From NCBI GenBank assembly GCA_012517325.1, contig JAAYVF010000130.1, positions 1 through 64,000 on the forward strand: a stretch of DNA of 64,000 bases, written 5' to 3'. Made by a program: the position numbers and the translations under genes. This DNA is from Myxococcales bacterium (GTDB lineage Bacteria; Lernaellota; Lernaellaia; Lernaellales; Lernaellaceae). The notes beneath the pieces are model-generated. The model was not told where the DNA came from, did no database searches, and saw only the letters and a list, made by a program, of their open reading frames with translations. This document shows positions 43,778 to 52,283 of this stretch, one piece after another. Position 1 is the stretch's first letter. Every line of letters begins with the position of its first letter.

Positions 43778-44449
43778 CTACTTCCCGCTGTTCAGAAAAC
43801 CGTGTTCGGCCAGAAATTCCTCGGTCAACTTGGATTCCGGCGGCTGTTTCCCCGTTGGAAACCGTTGCAGGAGAAAACGTTCCACGTATTTTCCGAGCAG
43901 ATCCGTTTCCAGATTCACCGCATCGCCCGAACGCCGCCCCGACAGGGCGGTCGATTCCCAAGTATGCGGAATAATTCCCAATTCAAAACCTTGCGCGTCC
44001 ACCTGGTTGATCGTCAGACTGACTCCGTCCACCGCGATCGAGCCTTTGGACACGCAATAGCGCAGGATCTCGGCCGGCGCTTCGATCCGCAGCACGACGA
44101 AGCCGCCCTGTTCGGCGACCTGCCGGACCGTGCCGATGCCGTCGACGTGCCCGGCCACCAGATGGCCGCCCAGGCGGTCGCCCAGGCGCAGGGCACGTTC
44201 CAGGTTCAGCCGATCGCCGGGACGCCGCTGCCCGGCCGTCGTCCGCGCCAGGGTCTCCGGGCTGACATCGGCCAGCAAGCGGGCGCCGTCACCGCCGGTC
44301 ACGGTCAGACAATAGCCGTCGACCGCGATCGATTCGCCGATCTGCAGGTCCGGCAAGGCCGGCGTCGCCCGCAGGCGAAACGCCAGGTTCGCGCCCCGGC
44401 GCTCGGTGCCTTCCAACAGGCCGATGGATTCGATCAAACCAGTAAACAC
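43778..44449 (-). CDS. ribE: Riboflavin synthase alpha subunit
   Basis: 223 residues. Two homologous lumazine-binding repeats, the first starting [10 protein letters not shown] and the second near VAGHVDGIGTV, with IAVDGVSLTINQV marking the second site. The enzyme converts two lumazine molecules into riboflavin and the uracil precursor. Its start overlaps the ribD stop by 16 bases. Confidence 0.95.
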   Translation of the reverse strand: MFTGLIESIGLLEGTERRGANLAFRLRATPALPDLQIGESIAVDGYCLTVTGGDGARLLADVSPETLARTTAGQRRPGDRLNLERALRLGDRLGGHLVAGHVDGIGTVRQVAEQGGFVVLRIEAPAEILRYCVSKGSIAVDGVSLTINQVDAQGFELGIIPHTWESTALSGRRSGDAVNLETDLLGKYVERFLLQRFPTGKQPPESKLTEEFLAEHGFLNSGK

Positions 44450-45597
44450 TCGCCTACTTCCTCGAGGTGGCTTTCCACCAGCAGATCAACGCCCAGCCGC
44501 CGCGTATGAAAATCCTTCAGGCGCAGGGCTTGATCCATGGTCGCCGCCAGTTCGCCGGCGATCCACGATTTGGCGTCGCGGCCGCCGACCAGCTTGGGCG
44601 CGAGCACCAGATTCAATTTATCCGCCAGCCGGAGCTGGAGAAAAGAGGCGTGGACGTGCCCTCCGCCCTCCACCAGCAAGGCGGCGATCTGGCGGCGATG
44701 CAGTGCTTGGAGCACCGCCGCGATGTCCACCCGGCCGTCGGCGTCGGCGGGGAATATATCCACTATTACGCCCGGCTTGGCAAGGCGGTCGATTTTTTCC
44801 CGCGGCGCCCGGTCGGTGACGGCCACCAGCGTCTGTCCGGGCAGCTTTCCGCTGACGACCTTGGCGGCGGGCGGAATCCGCAGGCGGGAATCGAGAATCA
44901 CCCGCAAAGGCTGCCGGTGGGGGAAGAAATCCGGCAACCGGCAGGTCAGTTGCGGATCGTCGGCGATCACGGTGTCGACCCCGACCAGAATGGCGTCGTT
45001 GACGTGGCGCAGCCAGTGGGCGAACCGGAGCGCGGCCGGCCCGCTGACCCATTGGCTATGTCCGCTGGCGGTGGCGATGCGGCCGTCCAGGGTGGTCGCG
45101 GCCTTGAGCGTGACGAAGGGCCGCCCGGCGCAAATGTACCGGCAATAACCCTCGTTGAGCGCGATGGCTTCCTTCGCCAGAACTCCGCTTTCAACCGGGA
45201 TTCCCGCTGATTCAAGGCGGCGGATGCCGCTGCCGTTGACGAGCGGATTGGGGTCTTGATGGGCGATGATCACCCGGGCGAGTCGGCTTTCGATGATCGC
45301 TTCGGTGCAAGGGGGCGTGCGGCCCTGGTGATTGCAGGGCTCGAGATTGACGTACAGAGTGGCGCCGGCCGGATTTTCGCCGCGCCGGCGGCAATCGGCC
45401 AGGGCTTCCCGTTCGGCGTGCGGGTTGCCGACGGCGGTGTGATAGCCTTCGCCGATGATTCGGCCGTCGCGCACGAGGACGGCGCCGACCATTGGATTCG
45501 GGTTGGTCCAGCCATGCCCGCGAACGGCCAGGCGCAAGGCCCGGCGCATGATTTGTCGGCCTGGTTCGGGGTCAAGCGCCGCTTGATTTCCGTTCAT
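44434..45597 (-). CDS. ribD: Bifunctional diaminohydroxyphosphoribosylaminopyrimidine deaminase/reductase
   Basis: 387 residues. The N-terminal deaminase holds the zinc motif HAEREAL with [12 protein letters not shown]. The C-terminal reductase domain (about 150-370) carries NADPH-binding features such as [19 protein letters not shown]. It performs two early steps of riboflavin synthesis. The start overlaps the nrdR stop by 26 bases, so nrdR-ribD-ribE-ribBA-ribH-nusB looks like one transcript. Confidence 0.95.
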   Translation of the reverse strand: MNGNQAALDPEPGRQIMRRALRLAVRGHGWTNPNPMVGAVLVRDGRIIGEGYHTAVGNPHAEREALADCRRRGENPAGATLYVNLEPCNHQGRTPPCTEAIIESRLARVIIAHQDPNPLVNGSGIRRLESAGIPVESGVLAKEAIALNEGYCRYICAGRPFVTLKAATTLDGRIATASGHSQWVSGPAALRFAHWLRHVNDAILVGVDTVIADDPQLTCRLPDFFPHRQPLRVILDSRLRIPPAAKVVSGKLPGQTLVAVTDRAPREKIDRLAKPGVIVDIFPADADGRVDIAAVLQALHRRQIAALLVEGGGHVHASFLQLRLADKLNLVLAPKLVGGRDAKSWIAGELAATMDQALRLKDFHTRRLGVDLLVESHLEEVGECLLV

Positions 45598-46042
45598 CCA
45601 GTATCTCTTTCAACTCCGCCATGAAGGCATCGACATCTTTAAAAGAACGATAGACCGAGGCGAACCGGACGTACGCGACCGGGTGCAGGTACTTCAACCG
45701 CGAAACGACGTATTCGCCGATGTCGCGGCTGGAAATTTCCCGATCGCCCTGTTCGGAAAAATGACGTTCGACCTCGCTGACCAGGTCTTCCATCTGGTCG
45801 ATCGAAACTGAAAGTTTTTCGCAGGCCCGGCTGATGCCGGCGTAGATTTTCTGGCGGTCGAACGGCTCGCGCCGGCCGTCCTTCTTCACCACGTGGGGCA
45901 GGATTTCCTCGATGCGCTCGTAGGTCGTGAAGCGGCGTTCGCACTTCAGGCACTCGCGCCGCCGCCGAATGACGTTGCCCTCCTTGCGAAAACGGGAGTC
46001 CATCACCTTGCTCTGATCGGAACCGCAATAGGGACAACGCAT
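45572..46042 (-). CDS. nrdR: Transcriptional repressor NrdR
   Basis: 156 residues. NrdR represses ribonucleotide reductase genes when dATP is high. The zinc ribbon [15 protein letters not shown] with [12 protein letters not shown] lies at 3-45, and an ATP-cone (about 50-140, [22 protein letters not shown]) follows. Its place before ribD is a common bacterial arrangement. No NrdR box was found near it. Confidence 0.95.
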   Translation of the reverse strand: MRCPYCGSDQSKVMDSRFRKEGNVIRRRRECLKCERRFTTYERIEEILPHVVKKDGRREPFDRQKIYAGISRACEKLSVSIDQMEDLVSEVERHFSEQGDREISSRDIGEYVVSRLKYLHPVAYVRFASVYRSFKDVDAFMAELKEILDERKSSGA

Positions 46043-46099
46043 CGCCTGTCTCCTTACGCTCGGTTAGACCGCGCCGCCGCGTCGATCGGGCGGGACATC

Positions 46100-46537
46100 C
46101 TACTTTTCCAGCGCGGCGATCTTTTGCAATCGTTTTTCGTGCCGGCCGCCGTCGAAGCCGGTGGCCAGAAACGCCGCGACGATCTCTTTCGCCAGTTCGT
46201 CGCCGAGCACGCGTCCGCCCAGCACCAGCATATTGGCGTCGTTGTGCCGGCGCGCCATTTTGGCCATGAATTCGTTGGTGCACAGCGCCGCGCGAATGCC
46301 CCTGACCTTGTTGGCGGTGATGCTCATGCCAATGCCGGTGCCGCAAATCAGGATGCCGCGTTCGACCTCGCCGCCGGCAACCATCTCGGCCGCCAGCTTG
46401 CCGAAATCGGGATAATCCACGCTTTCCTCGGTGTGCGTACCGATATCGAGCAGTTCATGACCGGAGCCGGCCAGCATTTCCTTGAGGGTATTTTTCAGGG
46501 CCAATCCGCCATGGTCGCAAGCGATCACCAGCCTCAT
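46100..46537 (-). CDS. rpiB: Ribose-5-phosphate isomerase B
   Basis: 145 residues from ATG at 46537 (reads MRLVIACDHGG), nine bases after GGGAG; an ATG two codons earlier is also possible. Visible are DHGGLALKN, then GILICGTGIGMSITANKVRGIRA, which holds the active-site Cys. It interconverts ribose 5- and ribulose 5-phosphate and connects with transketolase. The upstream queE frame runs into this gene for about 80 bases. Confidence 0.93.
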   Translation of the reverse strand: MRLVIACDHGGLALKNTLKEMLAGSGHELLDIGTHTEESVDYPDFGKLAAEMVAGGEVERGILICGTGIGMSITANKVRGIRAALCTNEFMAKMARRHNDANMLVLGGRVLGDELAKEIVAAFLATGFDGGRHEKRLQKIAALEK

Positions 46538-46567
46538 CGTCATTCGCTCCCTTGCGGTGGGATTTTA

Positions 46568-46725
46568 CTAGCAGGGTGTTGAAAAACACCCGGCGTGCGA
46601 TCCATGGATGGATCGCCATTTTCGCTAACTTCCGAAGTTGCCGAAAATGAAGCGAAACAAAAACCACGCTTTTTGTTGAGCGTGGTTGAAAAAGGCCAGG
46701 ACGACCTTTTTCAACAGCCTGTTGG
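46568..46725. repeat. 158-bp hairpin-rich element with imperfect terminal inverted repeats (MITE/REP-like)
   Basis: Ends match in inverted orientation at 16 of 20 bases (CTAGCAGGGTGTTGAAAAAC at 46568-46587 against the reverse of 46706-46725). Inside are five more or less perfect hairpins: GGTGTT/AACACC (46575-46590), GCGATCCA/TGGATCGC (46597-46616), a 15-base arm near 46617-46649 with two mismatches, AACCACGCT/AGCGTGGTT (46662-46687), and an 11-base arm with GTTGAAAAAGG (46685-46715). It interrupts the 3' end of queE. No transposase is present, so it may be a non-autonomous element. Confidence 0.7.
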
Positions 46726-47412
46726 ATCGAAAAGCTATCACGCCGCCCGGCGAAAAGCAACGCGCCGCCCTCCTCTCGCCGCCGATCTTGCGGATTCCAG
46801 AGGATTTTGTGCAACTGGAGCTGCAACCGCAACGACAACCGCGACGCCAGCACCCACTCCGCCAATTCGGCGGGGTCGAGCCGGCCGAAAACCGGCGACA
46901 AGAGCAGCGGACAACGCCCGGCCAGCCGGTTGGCACGGATGAAATCGACGGCAAAATCGAAATCCGGGTGGTCGGCGACGAGAAACTTCAGTTCGTCGAC
47001 CGGCCGGAGGTGATTCAGGTTGGCGAGCAGAAAAGGCTCGGCCGCCCGGGCGGAGGGCGGTTTGACGTCCACGATGCGCACGGCACGCGGATCCAGCGAA
47101 TCGATCGGTCGGGTGCCGTTGGTTTCCACCAACACCGTTTTGCCGCGTTCGGCCAACGCCGCAATCAATTCGCCGGCCAGGGGCTGGTTCAGCGGTTCGC
47201 CGCCCGTGACCACGATCAGGTCCGTGTCCTGCGCGTCGGCCTCGGACAGCAGCGAGGCGATCAAGCGGGATTCGCCCTCTTCCCAGGCGTATCCGCTGTC
47301 GCACCAGAGACAACGCAAATTGCAGCCGGTGAGCCGGATGAACCAGGCGGGCAGACCCTGGCGGGTCGTCTCGCCGGCGAGGCTGCGAAAGGTTTCGCAA
47401 ACCCGGAGAGCG

Positions 47413-47934
<522 letters not shown>

Positions 47935-47961
47935 CGCATTTCTCCCCTCGGTCCGTCGCGC

Positions 47962-48747
47962 TCAACGCTTCGGCAGGTATTTCAGTGGATCCACGGCTTT
48001 GGAGCCGATGCGCACCTGGAATTGCACCAGCGGCTGCGCGGCCCGGCCGGTCTGGCCGACCTCGGCGATCTTCTGGCCCTGCCGCACGGTGTCGCCTTTT
48101 TTCACCAGGTTCTTTTTGTTGCACGCGTAAATGGAAAAGAAGTTGTTCTCGTGGCGGACGACCACCATGTTGCCGTATCCCTTGAATTCATCGGACGACA
48201 AAATGACCTTGCCGTCGGCCACCGCGACGATCGCCGTCCCCTCCGGCGCGCCGATTTCCACGCCGTGCGAGGCCACGTCGTCGGTCGTTTCGCCGAATCG
48301 CTCGAGCACCTGCCCGCCCTGTACCGGCCAGATGAACTGGAGCTTCTCGGTATTGACGGTCGCGGTGCTGCGCGGCGGTTCCTTGGGTTGGATCTCTTCC
48401 TTTTTCGGCTTGTCGACCTTGGGTTGCGGCGTCGCCTCGGGCGGCGGGTTCTTCTTCGGTTCGGCGGCCTTTTTCTCGGGTTTCTTGGCGGCCGGCTTGG
48501 TATCGGTCCGTCCCGCGTAGTCGGCGACTTTCTGGTTGGGCAAGCGCGGGATTTTGACCTGCTGGCCGATTTCGAGGTTGTAGGGATCGACGCCCGGATT
48601 GTTGCGCTGGATTTCCTGCACCGACACCCCGTATTCCTTGCTCAGGCCGTACAGCGTGTCGCCCGGCTGAATCACGTGGTAATAGGCGCAGCCGGACAGC
48701 GCCAGCCAAAGGAGAACCGCGATCCCGAGGGACAAGGTTCGGTTCAT
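47962..48747 (-). CDS. nlpD: NlpD-like LysM/M23 lipoprotein with degenerate LytM active site
   Basis: 261 residues from ATG at 48747, after GGGGAGG. The lipobox ends LALSGC (Cys20). A LysM domain (IQPGDTLYGLSKEYGVSVQEIQRNN) binds peptidoglycan, a Lys/Pro/Glu-rich linker follows (about 70-130), then a C-terminal M23 domain. Catalytic ligands are altered: the canonical HxxxD reads HGVEI, the second His position reads YACN, and the HxH motif reads VQFQ. It should therefore activate amidases as in E. coli NlpD/EnvC rather than cut. The ATG overlaps the LOG-like stop in ATGA. Confidence 0.9.
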   Translation of the reverse strand: MNRTLSLGIAVLLWLALSGCAYYHVIQPGDTLYGLSKEYGVSVQEIQRNNPGVDPYNLEIGQQVKIPRLPNQKVADYAGRTDTKPAAKKPEKKAAEPKKNPPPEATPQPKVDKPKKEEIQPKEPPRSTATVNTEKLQFIWPVQGGQVLERFGETTDDVASHGVEIGAPEGTAIVAVADGKVILSSDEFKGYGNMVVVRHENNFFSIYACNKKNLVKKGDTVRQGQKIAEVGQTGRAAQPLVQFQVRIGSKAVDPLKYLPKR

Positions 48748-49247
48748 GGTTGCCTCCCCGTCGGGTGAATGCGCGCCATCGCCAGTTGCACGGCTTGCTC
48801 CGGATTCTCGGCCTGCAACATGCCGTCGATGGTCCAGGAATTGAGACCGACGACGGGCTTGCCGAGTTTCAAGGCAACGGCGATTTCCGAAAGCGTGCCG
48901 TAACCGCCGCAAACCGCGATCAAGGCGTCGGCGCTGTGGGCCAGCACGACGTTGCGCGCGTGGCCCAGGTTGGTGACGATTTCCACGTCCAGGTAAGCGT
49001 TGCCGGTATGGCGTTCGCCCAGCGGCAGAATGCCGATCACCAAGCCACCCGCTTCCCGGGCGCCCAGGCTGGCGGCCTCCATGACGCCGCCCATGCCGCC
49101 CGACAGCAGCGTCGCGCCCCCGCGGGCGATCTCCCGCCCGACGCGGACGGCCAGTTCCCGGTTGACCGGATCGCAGGCCGCCAGACCGATCACCGCGATC
49201 TGGTTTCGCCGGGAATGGGCTTTGACTACCGGGCGCGGCGCGTTCAT
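48744..49247 (-). CDS. TIGR00725/LOG-like Rossmann protein
   Basis: 167 residues. The family has a Rossmann fold with GGMGGVMEAASLGAREAGG and GGYGTLSEIAVAL, which resemble the PGGxGTxxE site of LOG/lysine-decarboxylase-like proteins. Some relatives hydrolyse nucleoside monophosphates; the function here is not known. It sits between pcm and the nlpD-like gene, an insertion in the surE-pcm-nlpD cluster. Stop and next start overlap by ATGA. Confidence 0.8.
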   Translation of the reverse strand: MNAPRPVVKAHSRRNQIAVIGLAACDPVNRELAVRVGREIARGGATLLSGGMGGVMEAASLGAREAGGLVIGILPLGERHTGNAYLDVEIVTNLGHARNVVLAHSADALIAVCGGYGTLSEIAVALKLGKPVVGLNSWTIDGMLQAENPEQAVQLAMARIHPTGRQP

Positions 49248-49254
49248 ATCCGGC

Positions 49255-49920
49255 TCACTCCTCCCAGCCGAAGTGGCCCACCAGAGGCACGAATCGGCAG
49301 GGGCCGTAATTTTCCTTCACGATCCGCTTGTGCTCTTTGAGAAAGCGGAACAGCGTCTGCGTGTGGCGGTCGCCGATCGGGATCACCAGCCGGCCGCCGA
49401 CCGCGAGCTGGTCGAGGTATTGTTTCGGGGCGTCGGGCGCGCCGGCGGTGACGATGATGGCGTCGTACGGCGCCTCTTCCTTCCAGCCGTGCGTGCCGTC
49501 GCTGATCCGCACCAGGATATTGAAAAGTTTCAGTTCCTCGAAGAGTTTTTCCGCGGCGCGGCCCAGTTCGCGCAGCCGCTCGACGGTGAGCACCTTGTCG
49601 GCCAGCCGGGCCAGGATCGCCGCCTGGTAACCCGAGCCGGTGCCGATTTCCAGGACTTTGTCGGTGCTTTTCAGTTCCAGCGCCTCGGTCATCATGGCGA
49701 CAATCAGCGGCTGGCTGATGGTCTGGCCGGCGGCGATGGGCAAGGCGCGGTCGGCGTAGGCCTCCGGCCAGGATTTTTCGGGGATGAACCGTTCGCGGGG
49801 CAGTTCGCCCATGACCTTCAGCACGCGTTCGTCCGTGATGCCGCGCTTGCGCAATTGCCGATCGACCATGTCGGCGCGCGCCATGGCCATTCGTTCGTTG
49901 CTCCACTCTTCCTTTACCAT
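49255..49920 (-). CDS. pcm: Protein-L-isoaspartate O-methyltransferase
   Basis: 221 residues from ATG at 49920, which overlaps the surE stop by seven bases; an upstream ATG-type start at 49968 is less likely. It methylates damaged isoaspartyl residues using S-adenosylmethionine. The SAM motif VLEIGTGSGYQAAILARL and the family block RERFIPEKSWPEAYADRALPIAAGQTISQP are clear. It is part of the surE-pcm-nlpD cluster that protects stationary cells in other bacteria. Confidence 0.95.
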   Translation of the reverse strand: MVKEEWSNERMAMARADMVDRQLRKRGITDERVLKVMGELPRERFIPEKSWPEAYADRALPIAAGQTISQPLIVAMMTEALELKSTDKVLEIGTGSGYQAAILARLADKVLTVERLRELGRAAEKLFEELKLFNILVRISDGTHGWKEEAPYDAIIVTAGAPDAPKQYLDQLAVGGRLVIPIGDRHTQTLFRFLKEHKRIVKENYGPCRFVPLVGHFGWEE

Positions 49921-50657
49921 GGGCGGTCGGCCAACTCCTGCAAAAACGAGTGATTGGTCATGTCGCAACTGATCGGCGTCAGCGAGGCGTAGCCTTCGCG
50001 CACCGCCACCATGTCGCTGCCCTCGATTTCCTCGAACCCGAGTTCCTGTCCGGCGATCCAGTAATATGTTTTCCCGCGCGGGTCAACGCGCTCCTGGATT
50101 TCGTCGCCGTAAACCCGCTTGCCCTGCCGGGTGACGCGCAGTCCCTTGAGCGCTGCCGCCGGCCCGTTGGGCACGTTGACGTTCAACAGCGTCCCCGCCG
50201 GCAAGCCGTGGCGGATGATGCCGGCCGCGACGCGCGCGGCGATCGCCGTCGCGCCGCCGAAGTCGAAATTGTCGCGCGCATCCACGCTGATGGCAAACGC
50301 GGGCACGCCGATCAGCACTGCTTCGAGCGCGGCCATGACGGTGCCGCTGTAAGTCAGGTCCTGGCCGAGGTTGCCGCCCTGGTTGATGCCGCTGATGACC
50401 AGTTCCGGCCGGCGTTCGCGCAGCAGGCCGTTGAGCGCCAGGTGCACGCAATCCGCCGGGGTGCCGTCGCAGGCGAACCAATCGGCCTTCGTCGGCGCCA
50501 CCCGGAGCGGCCGTTCCAGCGTCAGACTGTGCGCGCAGGTGCTGCGGTTGCCGTCCGGCGCGACCACGATGATCTCGCCGAAGGCTCGCATCGCCTCCGC
50601 CAGCGCCGCCAATCCCTTGGCGTCGATGCCGTCGTCGTTGGTGAGCAGAATGCGCAC
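49914..50657 (-). CDS. surE: 5'-nucleotidase SurE
   Basis: 247 residues from GTG at 50657 (VRILLTNDDGI), after GGACGGAC. The metal-dependent phosphatase acts on nucleoside monophosphates and short polyphosphates. The metal site uses N7/D8/D9 of LTNDDG, S39 in GNRSTCAHS and the Asn in SGINQGGN. A longer ATG start at 50711 adds a basic tail that is not typical. It leads the pcm-LOG-like-nlpD run. Confidence 0.95.
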   Translation of the reverse strand: MRILLTNDDGIDAKGLAALAEAMRAFGEIIVVAPDGNRSTCAHSLTLERPLRVAPTKADWFACDGTPADCVHLALNGLLRERRPELVISGINQGGNLGQDLTYSGTVMAALEAVLIGVPAFAISVDARDNFDFGGATAIAARVAAGIIRHGLPAGTLLNVNVPNGPAAALKGLRVTRQGKRVYGDEIQERVDPRGKTYYWIAGQELGFEEIEGSDMVAVREGYASLTPISCDMTNHSFLQELADRPW

Positions 50658-50745
50658 TCGTCCGTCCGTTCGCGTTTTGGCGATCCTACCCGATCGGCGC
50701 CGAACCGACAAGGCAAAACCGGCGGGAAAGCGGAATCGTTTCGGC

Positions 50746-51522
50746 TTACAGAAGCTGGTGATCGCGCGAAAAATACCCGCGCGAAAGGATCAGCGTGCCG
50801 CCGATGGCGGCGATGGCGGTGACGCTGGTCAGCAGGTAAAAAATGACCACTTGGTAGCGAATCGCCAGCAACGGCGAAACGCCGCTGATGATTTGGCCGG
50901 TCATCATGCCGGGTAGCTGCACGATCCCGGCGGTCATCAGGCCGTTGATGGTCGGCACCATGGCCTGCTTCAGCGCCTGGCGCACGATGGCGCCGCTGGC
51001 CTGCCAGCTCGTGGCGCCGATCGACAGCGCGGCCTCGATCCGTTCCCGCCCGTCGCGCATGCCCGTGTGCACCGCGCGCGCCCCCACCGAAACCGCGTTC
51101 ATCGCGCCGTTGAGCGCCATGCCCATGATCGGAATGACGTAGGCCGGGTTGTAATACGGCGAAATACCGAGAATCAGGTAGAACACGTAGGCCGAAAGGA
51201 CGACCGCCGCCAGGCCGATGACGCCCGTCGCCATCACGATCACCCGGACACGCGGCATGTCGGCGCGCTTGGCGGCGTTGTACCCGGCAATGACGGTCAT
51301 GACCACCAGGACCGCGAAAACGGGCAACGCCGATTGCAGGGAAAACACCCAATGCAGGATGTAGCCGACCAGCCACAGTTGCAGAAAAACGCGGACAGTC
51401 CCGACCAGCAGGTCGGTTTCCAACGCCAGCGACAGGAAGCGGCTGACGAGATAGGGAATCAGCATCATCAGGGCGCAGAACAGCAGATCCAGGTAAGTGA
51501 TGTTCAGGATTGTGCTGTTCAT
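50746..51522 (-). CDS. fetB: UPF0014/FetB-type ABC transporter permease
   Basis: 258 residues with seven likely membrane segments. UPF0014 (YbbM) permeases with FetA export iron or confer oxidative-stress resistance. Conserved YNAAKRADMPRV (near 85) and ALSIGATSWQASGAIVRQAL (near 165) mark the family. It starts eight bases after the ATPase stop, so the two form an operon in the order ATPase then permease. Confidence 0.9.
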   Translation of the reverse strand: MNSTILNITYLDLLFCALMMLIPYLVSRFLSLALETDLLVGTVRVFLQLWLVGYILHWVFSLQSALPVFAVLVVMTVIAGYNAAKRADMPRVRVIVMATGVIGLAAVVLSAYVFYLILGISPYYNPAYVIPIMGMALNGAMNAVSVGARAVHTGMRDGRERIEAALSIGATSWQASGAIVRQALKQAMVPTINGLMTAGIVQLPGMMTGQIISGVSPLLAIRYQVVIFYLLTSVTAIAAIGGTLILSRGYFSRDHQLL

Positions 51523-51529
51523 GCCGCCG

Positions 51530-52270
51530 TTAATCCTCGTGGTTTGCCAGGATGCCGGACGCGGGCCCGCGCGGATCGTCCAGAATCGCCGCGGGATTGC
51601 CGTCGGCCGCTACCCGGCCGTTCTCGATCAGAATCAGGCGCGCGCAGCGCCGCAATTTGTCGGGCTCGTGCGAAACGTGCAGGATCGTCAGGCCGCCGTC
51701 CCCCGCGAGACGGTGCAACTCGTCGAGGATTTCCCCCGCCACCTTCGGGTCCAGATTGGCTGTGCTCTCGTCCAGCAGCAGCACCGCCGGGTCGAGGTAC
51801 AGCACCCGCGCCAGTTGGACGCGGATCTGCTGGCCGACCGACAACGCCGCCGCGTCCCGGTTGAAGGTTTCGGCCGGCAGGCGCACGAGCCGCAGCATCT
51901 CCATGGCGCGTTCGCGGGAGCCGGCGCCGCGCCCGGTCAGCGTATCGGGCAACAACACGTTTTCCAGCACCGTGCCGGGGAAAATCACGCTGCGCTGATT
52001 GACCAGCGTCACCTGACGGCGAAATTCAGTGACCTCGAGCCGGCGCGTGTCGCGGCCGCCGTAACGGATTTCGCCGCGATCGGGGTCTTCCAGCCGGTTG
52101 AGCAAGCGCAGAAAGGTGGATTTGCCGCCGCCGCTGCGGCCGATGACGCCGATCGTCTGGCCGGCGGGCACGGTCAACGAAAAATCGGCGAGCACGTCCT
52201 GCCGGCCGCCGTCGGCCAGCGGTTTGCTGCGATAAACGTGGTCGACCTGAATTTCTTCCGCGCGCGCCAA
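51530..52270 (-). CDS. fetA: ABC transporter ATP-binding protein (FetA-like)
   Basis: 246 residues. Walker A GRSGGGKST (about 42-50), Q-loop near VNQRSVIFPGTV, signature LSVGQQIRVQLAR, Walker B AVLLLDEST and a switch His in ILHVSHEPDKLRR. With the FetB-like permease it should form an exporter, probably for iron. It lies 14 bases from the GH13 gene stop and may be read from the same transcript. Confidence 0.93.
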   Translation of the reverse strand: MARAEEIQVDHVYRSKPLADGGRQDVLADFSLTVPAGQTIGVIGRSGGGKSTFLRLLNRLEDPDRGEIRYGGRDTRRLEVTEFRRQVTLVNQRSVIFPGTVLENVLLPDTLTGRGAGSRERAMEMLRLVRLPAETFNRDAAALSVGQQIRVQLARVLYLDPAVLLLDESTANLDPKVAGEILDELHRLAGDGGLTILHVSHEPDKLRRCARLILIENGRVAADGNPAAILDDPRGPASGILANHED

Positions 52271-52283
52271 GCGATACTCCGGG

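Noticed and set aside
42073-45597. FMN (RFN) riboswitch for the rib genes
   Set aside because: I saw no RFN element conserved blocks upstream of ribD or inside the operon.
46455-46700. Separate gene in the 3' part of the queE frame
   Set aside because: It has no start or ribosome binding site and matches the hairpin element and antisense-free rpiB region.
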